From assembly GCF_000715075.1 (NCBI RefSeq), contig NC_134095.1, positions 12,342,222 to 12,406,221 on the forward strand: DNA of 64,000 bases, given 5' to 3'. The notes under the pieces are model-generated. The model had not been told where the DNA came from, searched no databases, and saw only the letters and a list, made by a program, of their open reading frames with translations. Source of the stretch: Nicotiana tabacum. Its lineage: Eukaryota > Streptophyta > Magnoliopsida > Solanales > Solanaceae. A program made the translations under genes and the position numbers. Every line of letters starts with the position of its first letter. The first letter of the stretch is position 1. Positions 32,897 to 47,307 of the stretch are shown here, piece after piece.

Positions 32897-35686
32897 TGTG
32901 ACGACCCGGCCAGTCGTCTCATGATTTACCTCTCCGTTTTCCCCATTTTTGCTTCTTATTGCTTTGTTTATCGGTTCTATGAGTGATCGGGTTGGATAGA
33001 TCGTGTTCGGAAATGATTTGGCAAGGTTTGAGACACTTAGTCTCTTTTGAGGAAGCTTAAGTTGGAAAAGTCAACCGGATGTTGACTTAAGTGTTAGAGG
33101 GCTTGGAGGTGAGTTCTAATGGTTCATATAGCTTCGAGAGGTGATTTGGGACTTAGGAGCATGATCGGAATGAGTTTTGGAGGTCCGGAGTAGATTTATG
33201 CTTGAATTGGAGAAATTGGATTTTTGGCATTTTCCGGTTGATAGGTGAGATTTTGATAAAAGGGTCGGAATGGAATTCCAAGAGTTGCAATAATTTTGTT
33301 GTATCATTTGGGATGTGTGTGCAAATTTGGAGGTCATTCGAACATGGTTTGGTTGGGTTTTTGATCAAAAGCGAAATTCGGGAGATATTGGAAACTTAGG
33401 CATGAATCCGATAAGTTTTGGTTGATTTGATGTTGTTTGAGGTGTTTTGAAGATTGGTATAAGTTTGAATAAGGTTATGGGATACGTTTGTGTTTTTGGT
33501 TGAGGTCCCGGGGGCTTCGGGGAGAATTCGGATGGTTGACAGAGAGTTTGGGAGTTTGGAGGAGCTGCAGATTTTCCACTTCTGTTGTTTTCGCACCTGC
33601 GGATTGGGGACCGCAGATGCGATGCCGCAGATGCGATGAAGGGGGGTCGCAGAAGCAGAAAGGAGCTAGGGAGGCAGAAACTATAGAAGCGGTTGGAGAA
33701 CCGCACCTGCGATGGCGCAGGTGTGGATAGTGAATCGCAGATACGAAATGAGGACTTATGTGAGGACCACAGATGCGGTGATCTTGACCACAGAAGTGGT
33801 ACCACATAAGCGAGAATTTGGTCGTAGATGCGAAATCCCTGGGCCAGAACATATAAATTGTTTCCTTCGCGATTTTTGAGCTATTCCACCATTTCTAAGT
33901 CGGCTTTGGAGCTTTTTGGGCGATTTTGAAGAAGGATTTCAAGGGGACTTCATTGAGGTAAGGATTTTGGACCTAAAACTCGTTCTTATGGTATTATTTC
34001 ACATATTAGAGCTGTAATTAATGGAAATTAAGGGTTAAAATTTGGGAAACTAGGGCTTGGTATTGGAGACCTAGACTTGAGGATTTGAGGGACCATTTGT
34101 GGTCGGATATTGGTACTTTTGATATGTATGAACTCGTGGGGAGATAAGGAATCTATTGATGTAAATTTTATCGATTTTCGAGACATGGGACCGGGGGTCG
34201 GGTTTTGGTAATTTCAGAATTTATGCTATAAATTGATTATATTTGATTGGGCTTCGTTCCCTTGCCATATTTTGACGTCGTGATTCTGATTTTGGATAGA
34301 TTCAATGCGAGTGGAGGCCGATTCGAGGAGCAAAGGCACTGTAGGCTAGAGTTTGGACCGGATTCAGGTGAGTAATGATTGTAAATGATGTCCTGAGTGT
34401 ATGAAACCCTAGATTTGCACATTGTTGTGCTATATTGAGGTGACTCACACGCTTGATGACGAGCATGGGGTCGTGCACTATTGGGGATTGTGACTTAGTC
34501 CATCCCGAATGACTATTTTACCGCGTATTTGACTGAAAACTATTTGCAATCATCATGTTTTGGGTTGAATGCCATATTTGGGCTTCGTGCCAACTATTTG
34601 AACCTTTAGGGAATTTTTACTGATATTTCCTCACTGTTTTGACTTTATACTTGAACTCAATCATGCTATATTCTATGGTTTTCATAACTCAGCCATGTTT
34701 ACTCTGCTTTAATACTTAAATGATATTTTGGGCTAAGCACTATGTTTTATTGTTGCCCGAGTGGCTGTGACATTCTAACTGAGTAAGGCCGAGGGCCCAT
34801 GTTGTGAGGAAACACCGATTATGATTATGAGGCCGAGGGCCTGAGATATGTACGCCACAAGGTGGCTTGTTGATATGAGGCCGAGAGCCTAGTGATGATG
34901 CCATGAGATGGCTTGATATTGCGTTTGTGCCGTAAGGGGCCCCTCCAGAAGTCTGCACCCCCCAGTGAGCGCGGGTACCATTGTGATGTGAGATATAGCC
35001 CGAGGGCTGGTGTTGTTCTATGTTACTACCCGAGGGGCGATCTTTTATATGTTTATCTTTCTTAGTTGTCTGTCATTTACCTGCTTAATTATTAAAAAAG
35101 CATTTCATGAAGTTTAAACTGAACTAAAATAACTTTACATATCTTCACTAATTCACTGTTTTTACTGGTTTTTACTGGTTCATTACAGCCTTTAATATGC
35201 CTTACGTGATTTCATATTTCTCAGTCTTTATTTATGATTATTACTCACTGAGTTGGAGTACTCACTTTACTCCTTGCAAACCGTGTGCAGATTCAGGCGT
35301 TGTTGATCCTGCTAGCGAGGGTTGAGAGCTCCCGGCAGATTTTGGAGTTCACGAGGTAGCTACTTGGCATCAACAGTCCCGTGTTTCTCCCCCTTTATCT
35401 CATTTCTTTCTCTTTCAACTATTTTGTAATAGCTTATAGACATTTCAGACTTGTGGTATAATGATAGATGCTCATGACTAGTGACACCCCAATATCGGGA
35501 TGTGTTGGGTTTGATTTCCACAAATTGTAATGTTCACTGCTTATCATTTTGGGATTTATTATTATGATATTTAAGACTTAATGCTTATTATTGTAAATTG
35601 CTTAAAATTGAAATGGGAATGTGTCGGCTGGCCTTGTCTTCACAAGAGGCGCCATCACGATTGGGTCCGGGTTTAGGGTTGTGATA
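32897..35686 (+). repeat. 5' LTR of element B
   Basis: 2790 bp, TGTGACGACCCGGCCAGTC...GGTTGTGATA (terminal CA changed to TA). A GC-rich motif cluster (GCACCTGCGG, CGCAGATGCG) at 33590-33840, TATAAAT at 33852, GAG/GTAAGG at 33958 and GTGTGCAG/ATTCAGG at 35290 are in the same order as in the other LTRs of this family. Confidence 0.95.
33852..33858 (+). promoter_or_regulatory. TATA box of element B 5' LTR
   Basis: TATAAAT between the GC-rich motif cluster and the TTTCCTTCGCG block. It is conserved at 41729 in the 3' LTR and at 3252 in the nested LTR. Confidence 0.6.
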
Positions 35687-35689
35687 ATT

Positions 35690-35702
35690 TGGTATCAGAG
35701 CC
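35690..35702 (+). other. Primer-binding site of element B
   Basis: TGGTATCAGAGCC, three bases after the LTR end, complementary to initiator Met tRNA. Confidence 0.9.
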
Positions 35703-35886
35703 TAGGTTACATAGGTCTCACGAGTCATGATCAGGTTTAGTATAGTCTCGCGGATTGGTATGGAGGCATCTGCATTTATCATCGAGAGGCTGCAGAACCT
35801 TTAGGAAAACTTCATATTCTTGAAATTCTTATCGTGCGAACTGGTTGATCCGAGTACTAAACTTCTATTATTCTATTCTCTCACCG

Positions 35887-37190
35887 ATGGTGAGGACATG
35901 CTCTACCGGTAAGGATGGATGTGGCCACTAGAGGCCGAGGATGCGGTCATGGTAGGGCAGAGGTGTGGCCCGTATGTAGATCCACCAGCCGCCCTAGTTC
36001 AGGATCAGGTCCCAGTTGTGGACGCTCCAGCAGCACCAGCTCAGGCACCAGCTGTGCCCATTGTGATTCCGGGTCTTCAGGAGGTCTTGGCTCAGATTCT
36101 ATCAGTTTGCACTAGCCTAGATCAGGCGGTCTCAGTTACTACAGTCGCAACTACTTCTCAGGCCGGGGGAGGCACTCAGACTCTAGCCGCTCGCACACCT
36201 AAGCAGGTCGTGCAGGGGCTTCAGACACCAGGGGCACATCCAGCCCAACCGGTTACAGCTTCTCAGGGCTATATGGTTCCTGCTATGCCAGAGGATGAGC
36301 AGCGTAGGTTGGAGAGGTTTGGTAGGCTTCAGCCTCCGACCTTTAGTGGTATAGAGGGCGAGGATGCCCAGGGTTTCTTGGATAAGTGTTAGAGGATGCT
36401 TCATACAATGGATATTCTGGAGACCAGCGGGGTCGCTTTCACTACTTATCAGTTTTCTGGATCTGCCTTCACTTGGTGGGAAACTTTTGAGAGGTGTAGG
36501 CTTGTTGGTGCAGCATCCCTTACATGGCAGTAGTTCTCCATTCTCTTTCTAGAGAAGTATGTGCCGCAGTCTCGCAGAGAGGAGCTGTGTAGGCAGTTTG
36601 AGTGGTTGTGTCAGGGAGAGATGACTGTGACATAGTATGAGATGAGATTCTCTGAGTTAGCTCGTCATGCAATTTGTTAGTTCTGACAGATAGAGAGAGG
36701 ATTAGGAGGTTTGTTGATGGCCTTACTTATCAGCTTCGTATTCTTATGACTAGAAAGAGGGTGACTGGTGCGACTTTTGAGGAGCTTGTAGACATTGCTC
36801 GTGCTATTGAGTCTGTTCGTTGCCAGGAGCGACAGGAGAGGGAGGCCAAGAGGCCTCGAGGATCTGGTAGTTATAGTGGTGCTCCTTCGAGGGGTCAATT
36901 TCAGCATGGCAGAGGCCGTCCATTCAGGCATGCTTAGCCAGCTCGCCCAGGTTACTGTGGGGTGTCATCGGGTCATGGTTCTCACAGTTCTCATCAGGTC
37001 TAGTCATCACTTAGTGCCTTTCTAACTCAAAGTTCGTCCCATGCCCCATCAGTTCAGGGCTCTTCTATGTCAGGTGCATTTGCTAGTCATTCCGGTGCTA
37101 GGGGTTCCCTTTAGTCCCCTTCTCCAACACCCGGGAGTTGCTATGAGTGTGGAGAGAGGGGTCAATCATCGGAATTAGCGCCAGTTACTT
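35887..37190 (+). pseudogene. Element B gag (broken)
   Basis: ATG at 35887 (MVRTCSTGK), 184 bp after the PBS, opens the expected basic N-terminus but meets TAG at 35929, and a frameshift moves the rest to the frame of 35919-36392. Core blocks are LERFGRLQPPTFSGIEGEDAQGFLDKC, then FSGSAFTWWETFE, LFLEKYVPQSRREELCRQFEWL and RFVDGLTYQLRILM (36674-36937). The zinc knuckle near 37138-37175 starts CYECGERGQSS, so the His position is Gln and the last Cys is missing. Most internal stops are TAG where relatives have Gln codons. Confidence 0.88.
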
Positions 37191-37940
37191 CATCATCACT
37201 CACCCAGCCATTTAGGGGTGGAGGTCAGTCATCTAGGGATCGCCCCAGACGGGGTGGTCGATCAGGTGGTGGTCAGGCCCGTTTCTATGCACTTCCAGCT
37301 AGACCTGATGTTATTGCTTCTGATTCTGTTATTACAGGTATTGTTTTAGTCTGACACAAAGATGCCTCTGTATTATTTGATCCCGGTTCCAACTTTTCTT
37401 ATGTGTCATCATACTTTGCTCGTTATTTGGGTACACCCTATGAGTTTCTTGCTTTACCTGTTCATGTATCTACCTCGGTAGGCGATACTGTTGTTGTAGA
37501 CCGTATGTACCGATCATGTGTGGTAACTATTAAGGGTCTGGAGACCCGAGTGGATCTTTTATTATTGTGTATGGTAGATTTCGATGTCATTTTGGGCATG
37601 GATTGGTTAACTCCGTGTCGTGCTATTTTGGACTGTCATACTAAGACAACCACATTGGCTAAACCGGGTGTGCCACAGATTGAGTGGCGAGGTTTGACTG
37701 ATATGTTCCCAGAAAAGTGATCTCATTCTTAAAGGCCCAGTGTATGGTTGGGAAGGGTTGTCTTTCGTATCTAGCCTTTGTGCGGGATGTCGGTGCAGAG
37801 ACTCCCAATATTGATTATGTTCCGGTTGTGAAGGATTTTCCCGATGTGTTTCCTGCAGACTTGTAGGGCATGCCACCGGACAGGGATATTGATTTTGGTA
37901 TTGACTGGTACCGTTAACTTAGTCCATTTCTATTCTGTCA
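37191..37940 (+). pseudogene. Element B protease (broken)
   Basis: 37403-37720 carries the body of the aspartic protease. The active-site block VLFDPGSNFSYVSSYFA spans about 37370-37420, just after an in-frame TGA at 37352. GDTVVVDRMYRSCVV, RVDLLLLCMVDFDVILGMDWL and ILDCHTKTTTL follow. A frameshift after FPEK (37718) and a TAG in the PADL-GMPP linker (37864) separate it from RT. Plant chromoviruses of this group normally read DPGS in place of DSG, so that is not a defect. Confidence 0.85.
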
Positions 37941-39230
37941 TATCGTATGGCACCGACGGAGTTGAATGAGTTAAAGGAGCAGCTTCAGGAACTCCTTGAT
38001 AAGGGGTTCATTCGACCTAGTGTGTCACCTTGGGGTGCACCGGTTCTATTTGTGAAGAAGAAGAAGGATGGAACTATGAGGATGTGCATTGATTATAGGC
38101 AATTCAATAAAGTAACAGTTAAGAACAAATATCCTTTGCCTTGCATTGATGATTTATTCGACCAGCTTCAGGGAGCAAGAGTATTCTCCAAGATTGATCT
38201 CCGGTCGGGTTATCATCAGTTGAAGATCATGGACTGAGATATTCTTAAGACAACTTTCAAGACCCGATATCGTCATTATGAGTTTTTGGTAATGTCTTTT
38301 GGGCTGACCAATTCCCCAGCAGCGTTCATGCATTTGATGAACAGCATGTTCCGGCCTTATCTCGATTCGTTTGTCATAGTCTTCATTGAAGATATTCTAG
38401 TGTATTTGCATAGTTAGGAGGAGCACGCGTAGCATTTGAGAGTTGTGTTGCAGAGATTGAGGGAGGAGAAGCTTTATGCAAAATTCTCCAATTGTGAGTT
38501 TTGGCTCAGTTTAGTGGCTTTCTTGGGACACGTGGTGTCCAGCAAGGGTATTCAGGTTATTCCAAAGAAGATAGAGGCGGTTCAAAGTTGGCCCAGACCT
38601 TCCTCAGCCATAGAGATTTACAGGTTCCTTGGTTTAAAAAGCTATTATCGCCGGTTTGTTCAGGGATTCTCGTCTATCGCATCACCCTTGACCAAGTTGA
38701 CTCAAAAGGGTGCTTCATTTGTATGGTCAGATGAGTATGAGGAGAGCTTTCAGAAGCTCAAGATGGCCTTGACCACGGCTCTAGTGTTAGTTTTGCCATC
38801 AGCTTCGGGTTTATATACCGATTTTTGTGATGCTTCCAGAGTTGGTATTGGTTGCGTTTTGATGCAGGAGAGTAGAGTTATTGCTTATGCTTCTCGTTAA
38901 TTGAAGCCCCATGAGAAGAACTACCCCGTTCATGATTTGGAGTTCGCTGCCATAGTTCGCGCATTGAAGATTTGGAGGCATTACTTGTATGGTATGTCTT
39001 GTGAGGTGTTTACTAATCATCGTAGTCTCTAGCACTTGTTGAAGCAGAAGGATCTTCATTTGAGGCAGCAGAGGTGGTTGGAGTTGCTAAAGGATTATGA
39101 TATTGCTATATTGTACCATCTGGGAAAGGCCAATGTGGTGGCCGATGCTTTGAGCCGAAAGGCGGTGAGTATGGAGAGTTTGGCATATACCCCAGTTGGG
39201 GAGAGACCTCTTGCAGTTTATGTTTAGGCC
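37941..39230 (+). pseudogene. Element B reverse transcriptase and RNase H (broken)
   Basis: RT 37947-38237 has [40 protein letters not shown] and [13 protein letters not shown]; one Lys codon is extra in the KKKK run. A TGA follows at 38236. The catalytic region ([12 protein letters not shown]) has Glu (GAA, 38388-38390) for the first Asp of the Asp-Asp pair, so polymerase activity would be lost even without the stops. The thumb/connection is 38436-38640. RNase [11 protein letters not shown], a TAA at 38898, [12 protein letters not shown], then TNHRSL with Asn for the third catalytic Asp, and VVADALSRK at about 39130-39160. Confidence 0.9.
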
Positions 39231-40792
39231 TTGGCCAATCGGTTCGTGAGGTTAGATATTTCGGAGCCCAGTCGGGTATTGGCTTGTGTGGTTTCTCGGT
39301 CTTCCTTATATGATCGTATCAGAGAGCGCCAGTATGATGATCTGCATTTACTTTTCCTTAAGGACAGATTTCAGCATGATGATGCCAGAGATGTGACTAT
39401 TGGTAATGATGGAGTGTTGAGGATGCAGGGTCGGATATGTGTGCCCAAGGTGGATGGGCTTCGGGAGTTTATTTTGGAGGAGGCCCATAGCTCGCGGTAT
39501 TCCATTCATCCGGGTGCCGCGAAGATGTATCAGGATTTGAGGCAGCATTATTGGTGGAGAAGAATGAAGAAAAACATTTTGGGATTTGTGGATCGACATG
39601 TCCATTGTTAGCAAGTGAAATATGAGTATTAGACACAGGGTGGCTTACTTCAGCGAATGGATATTCCAGAGTGGAAGTGGGAGAGGATCACTATGGACTT
39701 GGTAGTTAGGATCCCATGGACTTTGAGGAAGTTCGATGCTATTTGGGTGATTGTGGATCGACTGACCAAGTCCGCGCATTTTATTCCTGTGTGTACTACC
39801 TACTTTTCAGAGCGGGTGGCAAAGATCTATATCTGGGAGATTGTTCGTTTGCATGGTGTCCCAGTTTCCATCATTTCAGATAGGGGCACTTAGCTTACTT
39901 CGAGTTTTGGAGGTCTGTGCAGCGAGAGTTGGGTACTTAGGTTGAATTGAGCACAGCTTTTCACCCTTAGACAGATGGGCAGTCCGAGCGCACTATTCAG
40001 ATATTGGAGGACATGTTGTGTGCTTGTGTCATTGATTTCGGAGGGTCTTAGGATCAGTTTCTACCGCTTGTAGAGTTTGCTTATAACAACAACTACCAGT
40101 TGAGTATTCAGATGGCTCCATATGAGGCTTTGTATGGTAGGCGGTGTAGATCTCCAGTTGGTTGGTTCGAGCCGGGTGAGGCTAGGCTATTAGGGACAGA
40201 CTTGGTGCAGGATGCTTTAGAAAAGGTGAAGGTGATTTAGTAGAGGCTTCGTACAGCGCAGTCGAGACAAAAGAGTTATGCTTATAGGAAGGTTCGAGAT
40301 GTGTCCTACATGGTTAGTGAGAAGGTTATGTTGAAGGCTTCATCCATGAAGGGTGTTATGAGATTTGGGAAGAAGGGTAAATTGAGTCCTCGATTCATTG
40401 GGCATTTTGAGATGCTTCGGAGGATTAGGGAGGTGGCTTATGAGCTTGCCTTGCCACCTAGCTTGTCGAGTGTGCATCCGGTATTTCATGTTTCTATGCT
40501 CCAGAAGTATATTGGGGATCCGTCTCATGTTCTAGATTCCAGCACGGTTCAGTTGGATGGTGATTTGACTTATGATGTGGAGCCAGTAGCTATTTTGGAG
40601 CGTCAGGTTCAAAAGTTGAGATCAAAGGATATAGCTTCAGTGAAAGTGCAGTAGAAAGGTCGGCCCGTGGAAGAGGCTACCTAGGAGACCGAGCGGGAGA
40701 TACGGAGCAGATATCCTCACCTGTTTGATGCTTCAGGTATGTTTCTTGACCTGTTCGAGGACGAACGTTTATTTAAGAGAGGGAGGATGTGA
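39231..40792 (+). pseudogene. Element B integrase and chromodomain (broken)
   Basis: 39231-39611 has the zinc region (HSSRYSIHPGAAKMY, then DRHVHC followed by TAG), in which the first Cys of the CC pair is His. The core is WERITMDLVVRIP at about 39680, SIISDRGT at about 39880 and a Glu in TDGQSERTIQILED at about 39970-40010, so D-D-E codons remain, but several TAGs and frameshifts intervene. The C-terminal domain 40301-40654 has [13 protein letters not shown] (GPF motif changed to GHF) and [12 protein letters not shown]. The chromodomain tail has TAG at 40652 and 40682 in place of Trp, then RSRYPHLF. Stop TGA is at 40790-40792, five bases into the LTR. Confidence 0.9.
40774..40787 (+). other. 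Polypurine tract of element B
   Basis: AAGAGAGGGAGGA directly precedes the 3' LTR start TGTGACG. Confidence 0.88.
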
Positions 40793-43340
40793 CGACCCGG
40801 CCAGTCGTCTCATGAGTTACGCTCTATTTTCCCCATTTTTGCTTCTTATTGCTTTGTTTATCAGTTCTACGAGTGATCGGGTTGGTTGGCTCAGGTTCGA
40901 AAAGGATTTGGGAAGGTTTGAGACACTTAGTCTCTTTTGAGGAAGTTTAAGTTGGAAAAGTCAACCGGATGTAGACTTAAGTGTTAGTGGGATAGGATGT
41001 GAGTTCTGTTGGTTCGGATAGCTTCGAGAGGTGATTTGGGACATAGAAGCGTGATCAGAATGAGTTTTGGAGGTCCGGAGTAAATTTAGGCTTGAATTGG
41101 CGAAATTGGATTTTTGGCGTTTTCTGGTTGATAGGTAAGATTTTGATATAGTGGTCAGAATGGAATTCCGAGAGTTTCAATAGTTCCATTGTGTTATTTG
41201 GGATTTGTGTGCAAAATTTCAGGACATTCAGATGTGGTTTGGTTGGGTTTTTGATCAAAAGCGGAATTCGGAAGATTTTGGAAACTTAGGCTTGAATCCG
41301 GTGAGTTTTGGTTGATTCGATGTTGTTTGAGGTGTTTTGAAGATTGGTATAAGTTTGAATAAGTTTATGGGATATATTTGTGTTTTTGGTTGAGATCCCG
41401 GAGGCCTCAGGGTGAATTCGGATGGTTGACGGAGAGTTTGGGAGTTTGGAGGAGCTGTAGATTTTCTGCTTCTGTTGTTTCCGCACCTGCGGATTGGGGA
41501 CCATAGGTCCGATGCCGCAGATGCGATGAAGGAGTGCCACAGAAGTGGAAAGGAGCTAGGAAGGCAGAAACCGCAGAAGCGGTTGGAGAACTGCACCTGC
41601 TCTTAGTGAATCGCAAATACGAAAAAAAAGAATTAAGTGAGGACCGCAGATGCGGTAGTCTTGACCGCAAAAGCGGTACTGCAGAAGCGGAAATTTGGCC
41701 GCACATGCGAAATCTCTGGGCCAGAACATATAAATTGTTTCCTTCGCGATTTTTGAGTTATTCCACCATTTCTATGTCGGCTTTGGAACTTTTTAGACGA
41801 TTTTGAAGAAGGATTTCAAGGGGACTTCATTGAGGTAAGGATTTTGGACCTAAAACTCGTTCCTATGGTATTATTTCACGGATTAGAGCTGTAATTAATG
41901 GAAATTAAGGTTAAAATTGGGGAAACTAGGGCTTGGTATTGGAGACCTAAACTTGAGGATTCCAGGGACCATTTGTGGTCGGATTTTGGTACTTTTGATA
42001 TGTATGAAATCGTGGGGAGATAAGGAATCTGTTGATATAAATTTTATCGAATTCCGAGACGTCAGTCCGGGGGTCGGGTTTTGGTAATTTTAGGATTTAT
42101 GCTATAAATTGATTATTTTCGTTTGAGCTTCGTTCCTTTAGCATATTTTGACGTCGTAATTCTGATTTTGGATAGATTCGACGCAAGTGGAGGCTGATTC
42201 GAGGGGCAAAGGCGTCGCGGGCTAGAGTTTGGACTAGATTGAGGTGAGTAATGATTGTAAATGATGCCCTGAGGGTATGAAACCTCGGATTTGCACATCG
42301 TTGTGCTATATTGAGGTAACGCACACGCTAGATGACGAGCGTGAGGTCGTGCACTATTGGGGATTGTGACTTAGTCCATCCCGAATGACTGTTTTACCGC
42401 GTATTTGACTGAAAACTATTTGTTATCATCATGTTTTGGGTTGAATGCCATATTTGGGCTTCGTGCCAACTATTTGAACCCTTAGAGGATTTTTACCGAT
42501 ATTTCCTCATTGTTTTGACTTTATACTTGAACTCAGTAATGCTATATTCTACTATTTTCATAACTCAGCAATGTTTACTCTGCTTTAACACTTAAATGAT
42601 ATTTTGGGCTGAGCACTATGTTTTACTATTGCCCGAGTGGCTGTGAGATTCTGACTGAGTAGGCTGGTGTTGTTCTATGTTACTACCCGAGGGGTGATCC
42701 TTTTATGTGTTTATCTTTCTTAGTTGCCTGTCATTTACCTACTTAATTGTTAAAAAGGTATTTCATGAAGTTTAAATTAAACTAAAATGACTTTACATAT
42801 CTTCAATGATTCACTATTTTTACTGGCTTTTACTGCTTCATTATAGCCTGTAATGTGCCTTACTCATATTTCTCAGTATTTATTTGTGATTATTACTCAC
42901 TGAGTTGGAGTACTCACTTTACTCCCTGCACCCCATGTGTAGATTCAGGCGTTGATGATCCTGCTAGCGAGGGTTGAGAGCTCCCGACAGATTTCAGAGT
43001 TCACGAGGTAGCTGCTTGGCGTCCGCAGTCCCGTGTTTCTCCCCCTTTATCTCATTTCTTTCTCTTTCAGCTATTCTCTAATAGCTTATAGATATTTCAG
43101 ACCTGTGGTATATTGATAGATGCTCATGACTAGTGATACCCCGGTATCAGGCTATGTTGGGTTTATTTCCTCAAACCGTAATGTTCACTGCTTATCATTT
43201 TGGGATTTATTATTATTATTATTATTATGACTTAATGCTTATTATTTTAAATTGCTTAAAATTAAAATGGGAATGTGTCGGATAGCCTTGTCTTCACGAG
43301 AGGCGTCATCACGATCGGGTCCGGATTTAGGGTCGTGACA
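40788..43340 (+). repeat. 3' LTR of element B
   Basis: 2553 bp, TGTGACGACCCGGCCAGTC...GGTCGTGACA. It is colinear with the 5' LTR except for a deletion of about 219 bp at 42660-42663 that removes the segment matching 34786-35004. The GC-rich cluster is 41480-41710 and TATAAAT is at 41729. Confidence 0.95.
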
Positions 43341-43353
43341 CCATGCTACCCAT
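43341..43353 (-). other. 13-bp remnant of element C between two insertions
   Basis: CCATG (43341-43345, TSD copy of B), CTA, and CCCAT (43349-43353, TSD copy of D1). It is the only piece of element C's pol between B and D1 and keeps the reading frame. Confidence 0.85.
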
Positions 43354-43506
43354 TGTCACGCCCCAAACCAAGGGAGGCATGGCTGGCACCCGGTGTCGTG
43401 ATGGCCCGAGCGAACCACTTTGTAACTCATGATCGTTCAACCAAAACTAGAACATACATAGTTCGAGTTAGCTGGACTCATTCCTTTTGTAACTATCATG
43501 GGCCCA

Positions 43507-45779
<2,273 letters not shown>

Positions 45780-47307
45780 GCCCACATGGCCACAACTCAT
45801 AATATACAACTTGTAATTGGGGAAACACTGTATCACTAACCCATTTTTCTTAAAACATGCATGACTTGGTGGTAAATATGTAACTGCCCAACTAGCCGTA
45901 GCGTGGTGATAAATACATGACTTCCCAATCGGCCGTAGCACGGTGGTAAATGCATGAAGATGCATGTATCACTATATTATAAACATTAACATCTCTATCA
46001 AATACCTCAATAGATATTTAGGAACATACTTAGACATGGTTTGAATTACATTTCATGGGAATGAATAACGTAGACATCCTTAACTTCTAAGAGTAGAATC
46101 TTTTATGGAATAATATTACGTTTACGTATCATTACTTGGATCATGCCAAAAGAAAGAAGGATTAACCTTAACTTATCTGGTCTTAACCCACTTGCTGAAG
46201 AGCTCAACTCGTATCCGCTAATGGAAACCCACGTGAGTATAATCGTTATGTTTCTTCGCATGTGAAATATAAAATGATGTTGCATGATTATTTCAGAAAA
46301 TATTGATTCTCGTCTTCTTGTTTCTTTTCATCTAACTGTGTGCTAAAGGCTACCGGTGCATCAAGCATGATTTGATATGAATTTCTTCAACATATTGTTG
46401 AGGAATCCTTAGTGATAAAACTACGCCTATGTATTGTCCACATTATTTATGGTAGAGTCAAGATGAAATTGGTCACTTATCTCTAGAAACACTATCTTGA
46501 ATATTAAAATCCTTAGAGATAATAGTACTTCTAAAGTTTGGAGTATTGATAGTTAGTCGTAAGTACAAAATGCACACATATAGAAGACATAAATATCACT
46601 TCATCAACACCCTCCACATGCCACCTATCCACTTAACCAAGAGTCATTGTTTGGGGTGGTTCCTTGCTGCCACGTTAAACTTCCTTAAACTTTATCCAAA
46701 GATTTTAATTTATCTCCCACTAAAAATTATTAATTAACCAATTATTTACATAATTAAGAATTATCTCAACTTATTTAAAATACTATTCTATTTTAACACA
46801 TTTTATATGCCTTACTATTATGATTATGTGGTACCATATAAAATTAATACATACACTATTATTTCATTAAAATATCCATGTAAAAATACATATATTTTCT
46901 CAACTTCTAATTTTCCTAAACTCATATAAAGAGTATAATTTTTCGTACGCTTAACTCTTAAAATGGTAAAAAGATAACCGTCTTTTCTTGTGAAAAATAA
47001 TTTCTATCTTTACAATAAAGAAAATCTCATAAACTTTCTTATATTATGTGTGTAATTTAAAGCATATTTGGAAGTAATAATATTAATAACTATATAAAAT
47101 CATATTTTTCATACTTTTTTCTACGATAAAATGATCCAGTCAAAATAAATACCATAACAAAGTATATCTAATGGTATCAATATTGTTAAACTTACGAAGT
47201 CTTACGTTAACATAGTGGCAAATCCTCTATAACCTCATGAATTGTCTTAGTCCCTTCAAGCCCATATAGATTCATCCTAATATTAAAGTATGGGATGTAA
47301 CACCCAT

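Larger units (their letters stand above)
32897..43340 (+). mobile_element. Element B: full-length Tekay chromovirus, plus strand
   Basis: LTRs are 32897-35686 and 40788-43340, PBS 35690-35702, gag-pol 35887-40792, PPT 40774-40787. Flanks are CCAAG (32892-32896) and CCATG (43341-43345), a 5-bp TSD with one change. Collapsing it rejoins the polyprotein frame of element C, which proves insertion into C. Gag, PR, RT, RNase H, INT and chromodomain are all recognisable and colinear, interrupted mainly by point stops rather than large deletions. Confidence 0.95.

Noticed and set aside
35690..35702. tRNA-Met-like match
   Set aside because: It is the complement of the tRNA 3' end, that is, the retroelement primer-binding site, not a tRNA gene.
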